From positions 1,910,166 to 1,956,452 of the forward strand of contig BFEA01000250.1 in the NCBI GenBank assembly GCA_003427395.1: 46,287 bases of DNA, in the 5' to 3' direction. Below the pieces are notes generated by a model. It ran no database searches and had not been told where the DNA came from. It saw only the letters and a list, made by a program, of their open reading frames with translations. Made by a program: the position numbers and the translations under genes. This DNA comes from Chara braunii. Its lineage: Eukaryota; Streptophyta; Charophyceae; Charales; Characeae. The number at the start of each line of letters is the position of its first letter. Positions within the stretch are counted from its first letter, which is position 1. Shown in pieces: positions 10,590-20,280 of this stretch.

Positions 10590-11280
10590 GCACGCCCATC
10601 CAGGGCTTAAGCACATGCAGAAGTGTGTTGAGATCCGTACTTGTGGTGAAACTTTATAAATGATATCCCAAAAGAGGAAGCGTGTTCAAACCCGTACATG
10701 TTAGGCACGCCGCATGGGAACCTTGTGCGGAAGTTTGCCGGGATCCTTACTTGCTGAACTTCAAAAACATGGCACTGCTGGGAATCCTCTGCGGAAGTGT
10801 GTTGGGATCCGTACTTGTTAAACTTCATAAACGAATAACGATAGGCACGCCCATCAGGCAAACCCTGTGCAGAAGTGTGCTGGGATCCTTACTTGTTGNN
10901 NNNNNNNNNNNNNNNNNNNNNNNGGATCCTTACTTGTTGAACTTCAGAAATGTGCCGGGAATCTTGTGCCGAAGTGTGTCGGGATCCGTACTTGTTAAAC
11001 TTCATAAACGAATAACGACAGGCACGCGCATCAGGGAACCATGTGCGGAAAGTGTTCTGGGATCCGTACTTGTTAAACTTCAATTCCATAATTGTGACGA
11101 GCACTGTGTCATGATTGCATCCTCGTTGGATAATTATATTAGAAGACGTAGAGTAGCGACAGGCACGCCCATCCGGGATGCCTGTGCGATAGTGTGTCGG
11201 GAGACACACTTGTTAAACTTCAAGTATGTGAATGTGATGAGCAAGGTGTCATGATTGAATCCTTGTTGGATAATACTATT
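10590..11280 (+). repeat. Minisatellite with core GGGATCCGTACTTGTTAAAC
   Basis: Diverged tandem units combine AGGCACGCCCATCAGG, TGTGCGGAAGTGTGT and the core GGGATCCGTACTTGTTAAAC. GGATCC cores lie near 10740, 10805, 10881, 10924, 10981 and 11059. The stretch AAGTGTGT followed by CGGGATCC and GTACTT resembles the dispersed palindrome family found further on, so the two may share an origin. An assembly gap interrupts the array. Confidence 0.85.
10899..10923. other. Assembly gap, 25 N
   Basis: An undetermined run inside the minisatellite. The true number of repeat units is unknown. Confidence 0.95.
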
Positions 11281-11284
11281 TATT

Positions 11285-11855
11285 TCTTTTATGCGTGAGT
11301 TGTACATGCATGACAATCGTCTCGCCCGAGGCGGTTGTCTGGATGTTGTAGAGATTCAGACTTCTTTAGAAGTAGAAACAGTTATTTTTGACATACAATT
11401 TATTTTTCCCGGTCACGAACGCAAAATTGTCGGTTACATGTAATTCAGGCGGTACATGATTGTCTATGCACACAAGAGACGTGATGCCACTCGTCTTTAG
11501 TCTTTGCATAACGAACCTCACACCCACACACTCGCCGAGATTTGTCTTGCATCCACACTCCAATTCGTCATGTCGCACCACACACACGAATATCATCTCG
11601 AGGTGAATTATATGCACATCTTTGGATGACCTGGACACAATTTGCAACGAGGACTGCAATGCGATGAATGTAATAGCACGACAGACGAGCCGGACCTGAC
11701 AGAGATTCTGAACGCAACACGCAACGCCAGACTGACAGTCAACATACCAAAGACAACTCAAACTCGCAACACCAAAAAAAAGTAATATCGTTGTGAAAGC
11801 GACAGTTAAAATATGAAATATTCTGAAACAGAATTTTGCAAATCAATCGAATCCA
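11285..11855. other. Region downstream of the Ulp1-like gene
   Basis: No gene supported. It lies 3' of the minus-strand protease exon and would hold its 3' untranslated region if expressed. Confidence 0.35.
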
Positions 11856-12598
11856 TCAACGACAACGACATTCTAAGATACATGATGCGAATTGTCGTCT
11901 AATATACAAAATATTTTTACAAGAGAACCTGAAAGGCGGTCGATCGCCACGTTGCAACAGTGTCGCAATCATTAACAGAAACACCCTGCAACTAACTCCA
12001 TCCACTTGTCTTGGAACTCCCTCTATAACAACATTTGTTGCTACCGACTTCCAGCGCCTGCACGACCGCCTATGTGATGTTTGACATTCCAAATAGTGTA
12101 CGATCAACTCGAACACACTAAGGTAAAAACTAGAATCGGCTACAACGCAAGAAAAAGAATCGAAAATCTCAAGAACATTATCTCTCAAGTTCACGGAAAG
12201 GAGGATCCAATGATCATTATCTTTGAGGACTGGAACAAAGATAATATCATATTGAAGCAGATCCACATTTTTAACCCATCTTTCCACCCCGCCGTGTCCT
12301 TGAAGTTGCAGTTTACTGAAGAAGAAAGAATTAAAGCTGAAGACACGAAGGCCTGACGGGATGTCACGTATCCCATATGCAGTCGTTTCCAATAGCACCA
12401 TGTAAAAGTTGATGACCTCATCATTCACCCTGCCGTCGGTAAGTGAGAGGGTGAGAATATCCTTCACTGCAATTCGCAACTGACCATCGCCGAGGGTCGA
12501 GAGTACAGTGTCAGGTGGCACCAAGCCTCGTTCAATGTCGTCCAAAACCCGCAAGCTTCCAATCGCAGTCACTGTTGTTCCAGGTGTCGTGGCCCGCA
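11856..12598 (-). CDS. Ulp1/SENP-type (C48) cysteine protease domain, last exon
   Basis: This exon encodes a SUMO-protease-like domain of about 247 residues, counted from the codon at 12599. The entry motif is DGRVNDEVINFYMVLL, matching the 'L.D..I.FY...L' start of C48 domains. All catalytic positions are present: His130 in DNDHW, Asp147 in LEIFDS, Gln198 in PRQVDG and Cys204 in GVSCRVF. The frame ends in TGA at 11856. The 5' boundary is probably a splice acceptor: a pyrimidine-rich stretch ending TTGTGCAG falls just before 12598, and the upstream exon lies in another frame. Family knowledge: such proteases occur as host desumoylases but are also carried by several DNA transposon groups (Mutator-like, CACTA, KDZ). 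Position downstream of a broken ParB-like coding region favours a mobile-element protein. There are no stops inside the domain, so it is the best-preserved coding piece in the window. Confidence 0.82.
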
Positions 12599-12649
12599 CT
12601 GCACAACATCGAGCAAAGGACAGGGGGGGAAGTGAGAAACGGAACTCTA

Positions 12650-12918
12650 AGGATTCTCCTTCATCGCACGACGAGTAGCTAAGTATTTCTCATACATGGC
12701 CTGACCCCTAGTCACAAATCGTTGATATCTCCCTTTCTCTGGGGGCAGAAGGGAAAGACACTCCTCAATGGCAATGACGTGCTCCTTCTTCCCGATTTCG
12801 ACATCAACCCCTGATGCCTTTAACATGTCCTTGTGTTTTGTCGTCAACCCCGAAACGGTTTGCAATATGTGTTCCGGATATTTAGAGGGCCTCCGTGTTC
12901 GAGACGACCCTACCCTTG
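12650..12918 (-). CDS. Exon upstream of the Ulp1 exon, unknown function
   Basis: An open stretch reads SKYPEHILQTVSGLTTKHKD, then LKASGVDVEIGKKE, then EECLSLLPPEKGRYQRFV. It has a balanced, globular-looking composition with no recognised domain. A pyrimidine-rich tract ending in CTGTTGTACAAG just upstream (about 12919-12940, minus strand) is a plausible acceptor. The downstream border is a candidate intron joining to the Ulp1 exon; a weak donor in CGTC|GTGCGA would preserve phase. I infer that it belongs to the same gene as the protease. Confidence in exon status is moderate. Confidence 0.5.
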
Positions 12919-13520
12919 TACAACAGAAGAAAGACAAAACGGAAAATGAATACACGTTTCCGAAGAAGAACCTGACGAAAGGACACGAAATCTAAAAGAC
13001 GCAGGACCTATGCAATTACAGAACCCCGTCATGCCATTAGAGTGCGAGAGAGAGAACTTCCGCATGAGCCACGCTGCAAAACAAAACGAGCAGTGCACTC
13101 GAGCTCGACACCCCTGCCCTTCAGAAGGGAAAACCACATCAAGTCACAGAAGCGGAAGCCAAACATCTCTGAAGTCTGGATCCCGACGGACTTTTCCGAC
13201 CCAGGGAAATGACCCAACCCCTGGACAACCGAAGGAAGAGAAAACAGAAAATGAATATACGTGATCCAAGACGAATCCGACGCAAACGACAATTCAAGAA
13301 CCACGAAATGTAGAAGACGTAGGACCTATCTAATTACAGAACCCCGTTTAGTTATGAGAGAGACAGAGAATACTTCTGCGCAAGCCCCGCTGGAAAATAA
13401 AAGGAGCAGTGCGTTCGACCTCGACACCCCCGACCTTCAAAAGGGAAAACCTCAACAAGCCACAAACGCGGAGGCCAAACATTTATGAAGTCAGGATCCT
13501 GACGGACTTTTTCCAATCGA
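12915..13520. repeat. Tandem duplication of about 310 bp inside a probable intron
   Basis: Matching segments occur about 306-311 bases apart: AAAACGGAAAATGAATACACG (near 12938) with AAAACAGAAAATGAATATACG (near 13243), and GAGCAGTGCACTCGAGCTCG (near 13090) with GAGCAGTGCGTTCGACCTCG (near 13403). Each unit carries one copy of the GGATCC palindrome (near 13175 and 13488). On the minus strand the duplication also doubles a pyrimidine tract that resembles the downstream splice acceptor. Confidence 0.8.
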
Positions 13521-13840
13521 GGCACAAAAAGAGTAACCGCATTACGCAGCGGCCTTGGCAGTGCGGATCCCGACGGACTAAAACCACCACTCATTCCGAA
13601 AAAGAAACACCATCCTTCCATCATGTGAGGGAACGCTTCAACAAAAACACACATGTTTTTGTCTCGTATGCCCTGCACACGACCAGTAACCTGACCGACT
13701 CATAGGATGGTCGTTCACATGTACTTGGAAGTTTGAAGGAGTGGTGGCTGTAGCATGCCGACATCAAGAACTCCCCGTATCGACAGACACTGTGGTCACT
13801 GACACGCAGACAGAGTGGCGTTTGTCACTGCTTACCAGCT
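12919..13840 (-). other. Probable intron of the ParB-like/Ulp1 gene
   Basis: On the minus strand the upstream coding stretch ends ACCAGCTG followed by GTAAGCAG, a canonical donor, at about 13840. A pyrimidine-rich acceptor lies near 12920. The interval holds the 310-bp tandem duplication and three GGATCC palindromes, and no convincing coding sequence. The splice sites are inferred by eye. Confidence 0.5.
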
Positions 13841-14443
13841 GGTTTGTCTCTCCGCTCCTTAATCGGTGAAGTTGGCGCGGGCAAGGCCAGCACGTCGAGA
13901 GCTCGAGTGCCGGCGGCAATTTTTTTCGGGGATGTGACATCTTGTCGTCCCCCGATCTCGCCTTCTCCTCCGCTGGCGATGGTCGGCGGCAGCATCGGGG
14001 AGTTCCTCGGCGACAAAGCCACGACAGATCCCCCGGAAGGTTTGATGTCGAGAGGGTCGTCGACACCAGGCGTCGAGGACGGCTGCGCGGACATGTGGTG
14101 GTCGCCCAGGATGTCGTCGATAACTTCTTCGATGTCAATACGCACACTCGGTTTATTCAGGCTGACTGCAACATTAGCTTCGTTGAACCGGTGTTGGAGA
14201 TCGAAGGCAGACGTCATTGCTTCGACCTCATAATCATCACGTTCTGCCGAAAGGCTTGTGACCACCTGTATCTCCATACCCAGTGCCATGTCATCGTCGT
14301 CGTCGTCTTCCTTGCGATGTTATCCGTACAACTGCCCGAATCCGTCAGACGACTCCCCAGATCTGTCATCGTCGTTGCCGAACGTCCGTTCGTCGTCTCC
14401 AGTATCGAGTTCACCTTTTTCCCCGTCCTTCCCTCCTAGCAAC

Positions 14444-14575
14444 CCAGCCAACTCCGTTTCTTCCCCTTCCTCTCCTTCCTCCCCTTCATCCTCTTCTTCC
14501 TCCCCTTCATCCCCTCCTTCCTCCAATTCCTCCCCTGTGTCTCCTTCCTCCCCTTCCTTCTCTTTGTCCATCACC
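14444..14575. repeat. TCC-rich imperfect microsatellite within coding sequence
   Basis: TTCCTCCCC- and TCC-type repeats. On the minus strand they give an uninterrupted acidic Glu/Gly/Asp stretch, so they are compatible with the coding frame. Confidence 0.8.
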
Positions 14576-14710
14576 CTGCCTTCTTCCCGTGCATGTAATC
14601 CAACCACCTCGCCCGAACCACTGTTGAATTCCGACGAATGCCCTTCCCGCCCGCTGCACGCAGCCCCTCCCGCCGACACGACAATCCCTGGTTGCCCCCC
14701 CTTGCCTGAG

Positions 14711-14734
14711 GAAGTTCGGATCCCAGCGAACTTC
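14711..14734 (+). repeat. GGATCC palindrome, perfect arms, inside coding frame
   Basis: Arms GAAGTTCG and CGAACTTC surround the spacer GATCCCAG. On the minus strand it is read in frame as KFAGIRTS inside the acidic linker of the ParB-like/Ulp1 gene. Confidence 0.9.
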
Positions 14735-14920
14735 GCCGTCTCCTTGTCACCGGGCCCCCCACACGTACCCTCTCGCTCCGACCGAAGCGGTTGGCGATCC
14801 CCCGCAGGCGGCGCAGTCCCGTCCCTCACCGCACCGCCGTCTATTTTGGGATCACGACTCGCCACCCCCACTCCTGACAAGCTCTGTGCGTCCGTCCTCT
14901 TTGTCCGCTCTGCAAGCATT

Positions 14921-14944
14921 GAAGTTCGGATCCCGGAGGACTTG
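14921..14944 (+). repeat. GGATCC palindrome, second in-frame copy
   Basis: Left arm GAAGTTCG, spacer GATCCCGG, right arm AGGACTTG (imperfect). Minus-strand reading is FKSSGIRTS, about 210 bases upstream of the first in-frame copy in coding direction. Confidence 0.85.
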
Positions 14945-16092
14945 AATGTTTCGACCGAGCCGGCACGGAGAGCAACCAAGGCCGCCATCACCAAGCCGGC
15001 GGATGAAGTGGGCACGTCCGCTGACTGTGCCGAGCCTGCCGGACCGGGACCGGTAGACTACTGACGCCCGAAGGCCTCCCCCGCCACCCCGCCGCTGCCT
15101 TCCGCTGTCGTGGTCTCGCCCTGAGACCCGCCCTCCAAACCAGGCGGGACTCCTTTGCCGCCACCAGCCTCGTCGGCCTCGTTCTCCCCACCGTCCGGTC
15201 CCCAGGACCCTGAACTTACATGCGTCCCACTGGGAGGGGGGATTTTCCAGTCCACCCTTCCCTTCGAGGGGCTCGTATTGAGGTCGTAGTAGTCCTCCGT
15301 CAGCTCCAACCAACACTTGTCCTGAAGTTCGGCGAACAGTCGTCCGGCTGTGAAAATGACGGACACGTCTTCGGGTGCGAAAGAGTCATTCTCGGCCCTC
15401 ACTTTCTGGAGGACCGCAATTCTAGAGACGTCGAGGAAGTCAGACTTCGACCCGCGAGGGAGAGGCATCCATCCTTCGTCCGGGACAACGACGGCCACGA
15501 TCCACTCACCCTTTTGGATCGCCGGCTGGATGACTCCTGGATGCCAAATCATGTCATGGCCCCATTCCGCCTTCGTGGAACGACTTTGAGGCTCAGGCAG
15601 GAAGTGAATGTTGGCATCCTTCCAAGACAGATGATCGGTCGGGATGTCAGACCCGGGACGCAGTGAGCGATGGCCGGAGGCCAGAGCTTGCATTCTCTGC
15701 AGCAACTTCATCGGGGTAGTGCCAGGCGCCGCTTTCGCCATCGGTGATACGAGGGATGTCGGGCTTGTTGACGGACCTGCGAAGGACGACCCTGTTGTGT
15801 GCTGCCCGGGATGCGGGTCGTGCTGCAGGTCGAGGCTTTCGGTGTCGCTGCCCTCCTCGTTCGCGGTCGCGTCGAACTCGATGCCGGTGGTCTCCTCGTC
15901 TTCCGTGGAGATCAAGGAGGAGTAATTGCCGAACGTCTACTCCTCCTCTGACTCCACGAAGTACAGGGACTGCAACCTCTCGAGGAAGGTCTTTACGTTC
16001 ATGCGGGAGGCGCCGTGGTAGTTGTCGAGCAGCGTGAACATGTGGTCCTTGCGGCGCACATACTCGGCGTCAGTGTCTCTCTTGGGCCGCGC

Positions 16093-17677
16093 GAGGGCGA
16101 GACTCGTTGACGACCATGAACTCGCAAATGTGGGCACCCGAATTGACCTCGCTTTTGACGAGATCAATTGTAAATTGCAAGAGCTCGGAGTTCCCTTCCA
16201 TTGTGATGACGTGTCGTCCTGCCTTCAGCAGTTCCCACACGGATCGCGCGTGTGGCTTCCCGAGGAAGACTACACCCTCCCCCTTCTTGGTGACGGACTC
16301 GAGAAGATTAACGAATTGCGTGGGGTTGTGTTCCATGTCCCCGTACACACTGCCCCGACGCGCAGGTGAGACATGCAACCAATCGCAAGGGTTGAACGGG
16401 ATGTCGGACACATCCGTTTGCGTAACCTTCTGCGGCAGCCGCACTGCAGCAGCGGCGGCAGGTGGCAGTTTCCCCTCGTAGACGACGGACGTGTTAGCGC
16501 GCAAATCGTCGCCTTTGAAGAGTATGTACATCCGGTCGTCTTCCGTGTACAAATTATTCCCGACGGGGAAGCTTTNGACGACGGACGTGTTAGCGCGCAA
16601 ATCGTCGCCTTTGAAGAGTATGTACATCCGGTCGTCTTCCGTGTACAAATTATTCCCGACGGGGAAGCTTTTCTTCTGTTGATTCCTCCTCACCCACTTC
16701 CCTTCCAGCAGCTTCACGAAATAAAGGTGGTTCTGCTGCCGCGAGACGAAAACGACGAGCATCTAATGCGATGGGAACCACGTTTGAAGCTGGGAATCCA
16801 AAGTGTCGAACGCTTGCGGTTTCCACAGCTTCAGGTCCACCGGTTCACAGAGATTGAGGACGAACATGTGACTCTTTGTGGCAACCACTGCCTCCTTCAC
16901 CTCCGCACACCTTATGTCTGCCTCCAAGGGGTCGTTGCCGAATGGCGCGATGGATGTCACGTCGCGCATGTCTTTCTACTCTATGTGCACAATTCCTTCG
17001 GCAAGCGCGATCTCTCGACTCTTCAGTCTACTGCCAGTCAACACGGACAGGACCTTATTCCTCCAGTCGACGGACAGCTTCTTGTGACCGGCCAACTTCT
17101 CCGTTGCGTCGATGGATTGGTCGTCGTCGCAGCCCATGTAAGGCAGACAATCCTTGAACAACGAGGAGTCAGCGATGTATTTCCTGTTCCCGTCCCACAA
17201 CTCTGCATCCAAACCACGACTCTCAAACTGTTTGAAAATTGCAGACCTTGTTTTGAGGAACGGGCACCTCTGGCTCCAATCCGCGTCCGGCCTCTTCTAG
17301 TGCTTGAACTGGTAGTAGTTCCATAGACGCACCAGCACCCGGTCGCACTTCACCAAATGGACCATGTCCTGGATGCTTAGCTTCCCGAGCTTCGCCAATG
17401 CTGCGTAGCCGGCCTGGACACAAACCACCTCGCAAGCGAGAAACTTCTTTAGGATGCGGCACTTCTCGTTGTCGGTCAGCGACTCCATTGCTTTCCAACA
17501 ATGTGCGTCTGGCTCAGGCACTTGCACGAACCAGTCACCCTCCTCTTTCTCCTTTTTGCCTTTCTTTGTCGGTGGGTCCACAGGGACGTTGTACACGACC
17601 TCTTTCCTGCTCATCTTGTCGTTCTCGACGTAGGCAACCCCGGGCTTCACATGACCTTCTTCTTCCGCATGATCCAC
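16093..17677 (-). pseudogene. Segment with possible methyltransferase-like block
   Basis: One minus-strand frame from 17677 to about 16093 is interrupted by three TAG codons (17297-17299, 16976-16978, 16763-16765). Composition stays protein-like across each: YYQFKH*KRPDADWSQRCPF, GIVHIE*KDMRDVTS, WFPSH*MLVVFVSRQ. Near the end, FNPCDWLHVSPARRGSVYG, then VVFLGKPHARSVWELLKAGR and HVITMEGNSELLQF, recall the catalytic-loop and nucleotide-fold edges of DNA methylases, in which a ParB-like domain often precedes the methylase. This likeness is weak, and a clear DPPY/NPPY motif is missing. At about 16090 the coding sense moves to the next frame (RPKRDTDAEYVRR). A 95-base duplication at an N lies inside. 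I would call it a decayed mobile-element protein. Confidence 0.5.
16481..16671. repeat. Exact 95-base duplication around a single N
   Basis: Bases 16481-16575 and 16577-16671 are identical and separated by one N at 16576. This is the signature of two contigs joined without merging their overlap. The 96-base period keeps the minus-strand frame, so a 32-codon repeat in a predicted protein would be spurious. Confidence 0.9.
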
Positions 17678-18988
17678 TTTGCACCGTCGTGGCCGAGCAA
17701 TCTACCAGTCTCCCATTTATTGAAAAACTCGACGGCCAGTTTCCATACGTTCTCCCCTGCCATCACCAGCGGGAAATAGGAACGCAGGGCAGCGCCTTGC
17801 TTCCTGATGGCGTCGTCGCCTTTCTGATCTGCCAGCGTCCACAAGTTGTTGTGCAGCGTCATATTGAGCGCGACCTCACATTCGGACCTGAGCCTGTTTT
17901 CCGCTGGGGTTTCCCATAACAGCACGCGGGCACCCGTCGCGCTTCCACTGCCACCTAATGTCTTTCATTGACAGCTTCAGCTGTCTCGGGGGCGCCTTCA
18001 GGTCCTTCTTGTTGTCTTGGGAACTAACAAGGAAGTACCCTTCGAAGTCGCCGTCCGAAAAGTAAAGCATTCGTGCAGGCCACCGCTCGAAATTGTATTT
18101 CCTGGCCACCTCGCTGCCGAGCAGCGACCTCGCTGCAGCCGCGTTGTGCTGCTCACACACCGCGTAGTAGTAGTATTGCCCCGCCAGCTCATCCCTCCAA
18201 TCCTTCGGCCTCAGACGTTCTGCCTTGGTCCCCGAAGTCGGTTTATCAAGCCCCAGCGGTGCCAGCTTCAGGGTAGGCAAATCGTAAGACTGCGCTTTGT
18301 TTTCGAACGCCAACCGCATCGCTTCTTTGATCCCTTCCACGAGCATGGGATCCAGGGATCGCTGGTTGTATAGGTCCTCCCACTCTCCGAGGTCGACGAC
18401 CTGAGCAGGGCTAACCTCGAACTCCCTCTTTGTCCGAACGCCGTCTTTGTACTCGAGGAAGTACCCGGCGTCGACGTCGATTGGAGGCCTTTCCGTCGGT
18501 GGAGAAGACGTTCCAAACGCAGGCTGCTTCTGTCTCAAAGCCGGCCGTTTGGCAACCTGCCGGCCTTGCTCCCGCTCGGTCCCCTTGCGTTTCTCTCCCG
18601 CAGTCTTGGGGGCCTTGCTCTTCAGCTTCTTCGTAGAACCGACGAACTCGTATGTGCGATCCCCCCTCCTCTTTTGCGGAGTGCCTTGTGTGCCCAGGCC
18701 GCCTGTGGTTACCTCATCCACACTCTGGCCCTCGCTCGCCTCCAAGTCGACCTCCGAAGAGGCTGCCACCTTTCCTGTAGGTTCCGCACTCTCCCGTTCA
18801 ACCGGATCGCCAATGTCGACCACTGGAATAGACAACACAGACCGCCGCGTGTCCCTCAACGGCGCTGCAGGCCCCTCGTCCTCGCTGTCGTCGAACTGTC
18901 CCCGGCTCTCGCCACAGTGCAGCTGAGTAGCTGGACCAGAACCCAGATCACCGCCGCCGCCGCCCCGCTTGACTGGCAACCACCGCAC
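17660..18988 (-). pseudogene. ParB-like domain segment
   Basis: A 370-codon open minus-strand frame (18988-17876) starts with a low-complexity basic region: Gly-rich, then KKLKSKAPK and EKRKGTEREQ, a likely nuclear-localisation-type stretch at residues 120-150. From residue about 185 it reads as a ParB/sulfiredoxin-like fold: FEVSPAQVVDLGEWEDLYNQR (186-210), LVEGIKEAMRLAFE (216-229), LPTLKLAPLG (237-246), YYYAVCEQHNAAAARSLLG (273-291), NFERWPARMLYF (299-310) and YFLVSSQDNKK (318-328). The 'NQR..D...V.GI' and 'Y.V...H..AAA...G' spacing is what ParB N-terminal domains show. Coding then shifts by one base near 17935 to VLLWETPAENRLRSECEV and HNNLWTLADQKGDDAIRK, and shifts again near 17660 to VENDKMSRKEV. 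The ParB assignment is inference from pattern. Because of the frame breaks I call it a pseudogene. Confidence 0.55.
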
Positions 18989-19503
18989 AGCCTAAACGGC
19001 AACGAGAGCTCCAGGGAGGGGCTGACGTCGCAGGGGACGTCGAGAACGATGTTCTTGTTCTCCGGCATGTGGAAAAACTCACACGCCAAAACAAAACCAC
19101 CCCCGAGAACGAGTTCTCTGTAGGACGGGGTGTCCACAACACCCGCTCCGAACCCCTCTCACAATTCGAGGTCCAACAACACCCCTTTCGAATTGGCAAT
19201 GGCGTTGCCCTTGGAGCCATAAACCTTTTCCATACGGAAATGTCGTCGGCCCCCCTTCGCGTCCTCCCACCCCAAGATGGCCCCAAGCACTCGACGCCTT
19301 CTGCCGTCATCGACGAAGATGACAGGACCACATGGCTGCGCAGTGGGGTTGGAAGCGTCTCCACAGCACCAGTCGATGAACCATTTCGACTTCGCATGGT
19401 TCAACCACCCTTTCGTGGCAGTAGACGACCTCCTCGTGGAATCTTTTCCGGATGCCTTCCCGGAGGTCCCCGTTGGCTCCACCTCGCCCTTTGAAGAAGA
19501 CAT
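18960..19503 (-). pseudogene. N-terminal segment of the ParB-like gene
   Basis: Starts at ATG 19503 (MSSSKGEVEPTG) and reads KGWLNHAKSKWFIDWCCGD, GPVIFVDDGRRRRVLGAIL, a TGA at 19159-19161, then TPSYRELVLGGGFVLACEFF, HMPENKNIVLDVPCDVSP and LELSLPF. The protein-like character on both sides of the TGA suggests a single point mutation of an arginine CGA codon. It passes into the ParB-like segment by a change of frame near 18970. I do not recognise a domain. The neighbours suggest one long gene read leftwards. Confidence 0.5.
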
Positions 19504-20256
19504 CCTGTCTGCGAACGACAACCCAAATCATACAACGCACCATGCAGTCAACGTTTGGGAAAACACATCAGGAACAGAACAGTCGTCGGCACACGGCAAC
19601 GCAGGCTCTTGGGCAGCGAAATCCGCACGCAAAGACACCCCGGAACCCAACTTCGCAACGGCTAGAATGGGTAGTTCGCCGGGATCCGAATTTCAATAGT
19701 GCACGAGGCCGAGAGGCAGAGTGCCGGGGATCAAGCGTCGTTTATGCGGTAGACGGCGCACCGGAAGAACGAAGACAGACCAACACATAGGGAAAATTGA
19801 GAAGTTCGTCGGGATCCGAACCAAAGGACTGCGCGTTAGAGACATACCTCTTACCTGCAACGAGATCAATCTTTAAAAGGGGACACACATCATGCGGCCG
19901 GGCGGCAACCACATCGGTATTTCCGAAACACGATTGCCGACCACAAGGGGAATGAATGGGAGGTCATGTTCGAAACTCGCGTTGGACAGTGCAGTGTCCT
20001 CCGCCCAGCACTCGGAACCCGGACAGACTATCACGCGAAGTCCGCCCGGGTCCCGACTAAAAGATGGTGCGAAAGAAAGAGAGAAACAGCCAGCCCATGT
20101 AGTCGGCGTTCCAGAACCGTTCTCGAGCGAACACACTCCGCAACTGCATTTGATCAAAACCAGAAGTCGGAGACGTACTCTCACTGTCGCCGGGCGGGTT
20201 GTGCGAACCAGCGGACGGGCATGTTCGAAGACAAACCAACGCACCTCCCGAAATAT

Positions 20257-20280
20257 GAAGTTCGCCGGGATCCGAACTTC
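20257..20280 (+). repeat. GGATCC palindrome, perfect arms
   Basis: GAAGTTCG, spacer CCGGGATC, CGAACTTC. This is a perfect 8-base inverted repeat around an 8-base spacer, in the opposite orientation to the copy at 14711-14734. Confidence 0.92.

Larger units (their letters stand above)
13841..16092 (-). pseudogene. Linker and low-complexity segment of the minus-strand gene
   Basis: One minus-strand frame runs from about 16092 to the candidate splice donor near 13840. It is interrupted by TAG at 15937-15939, TAG at 15058-15060 and TAA at 14320-14322. In order it reads: RRKDHMFTLLDNYHGASRMN and FLERLQSLYFVESEEE; an acidic stretch (STEDEETTG); a structured-looking block at about 15270-15640 (EWGHDMIWHPGVIQPA, KGEWIVAVVVPDEGWMPLP, DVSVIFTAGRLFAEL); then Gly/Ser/Glu-rich linker including an acidic EGEEEEDEGEEGEEG run over a TCC/GGA repeat (14444-14575); and finally EIQVVTSLSAERDDYEVEA. 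Two GGATCC palindromes are embedded in frame. I recognise no domain. The changes of frame and stops indicate decay, unless the stops are read through. Confidence 0.55.

Noticed and set aside
14258-15064. Plus-strand Ser/Pro-rich frame of 268 codons
   Set aside because: It is the complement of the acidic minus-strand linker, whose frame connects to flanking coding segments. The plus-strand frame is a composition shadow.
16373-17326. Plus-strand 317-codon frame
   Set aside because: It overlaps, in opposite sense, the better supported minus-strand methyltransferase-like segment and contains the duplicated assembly overlap.
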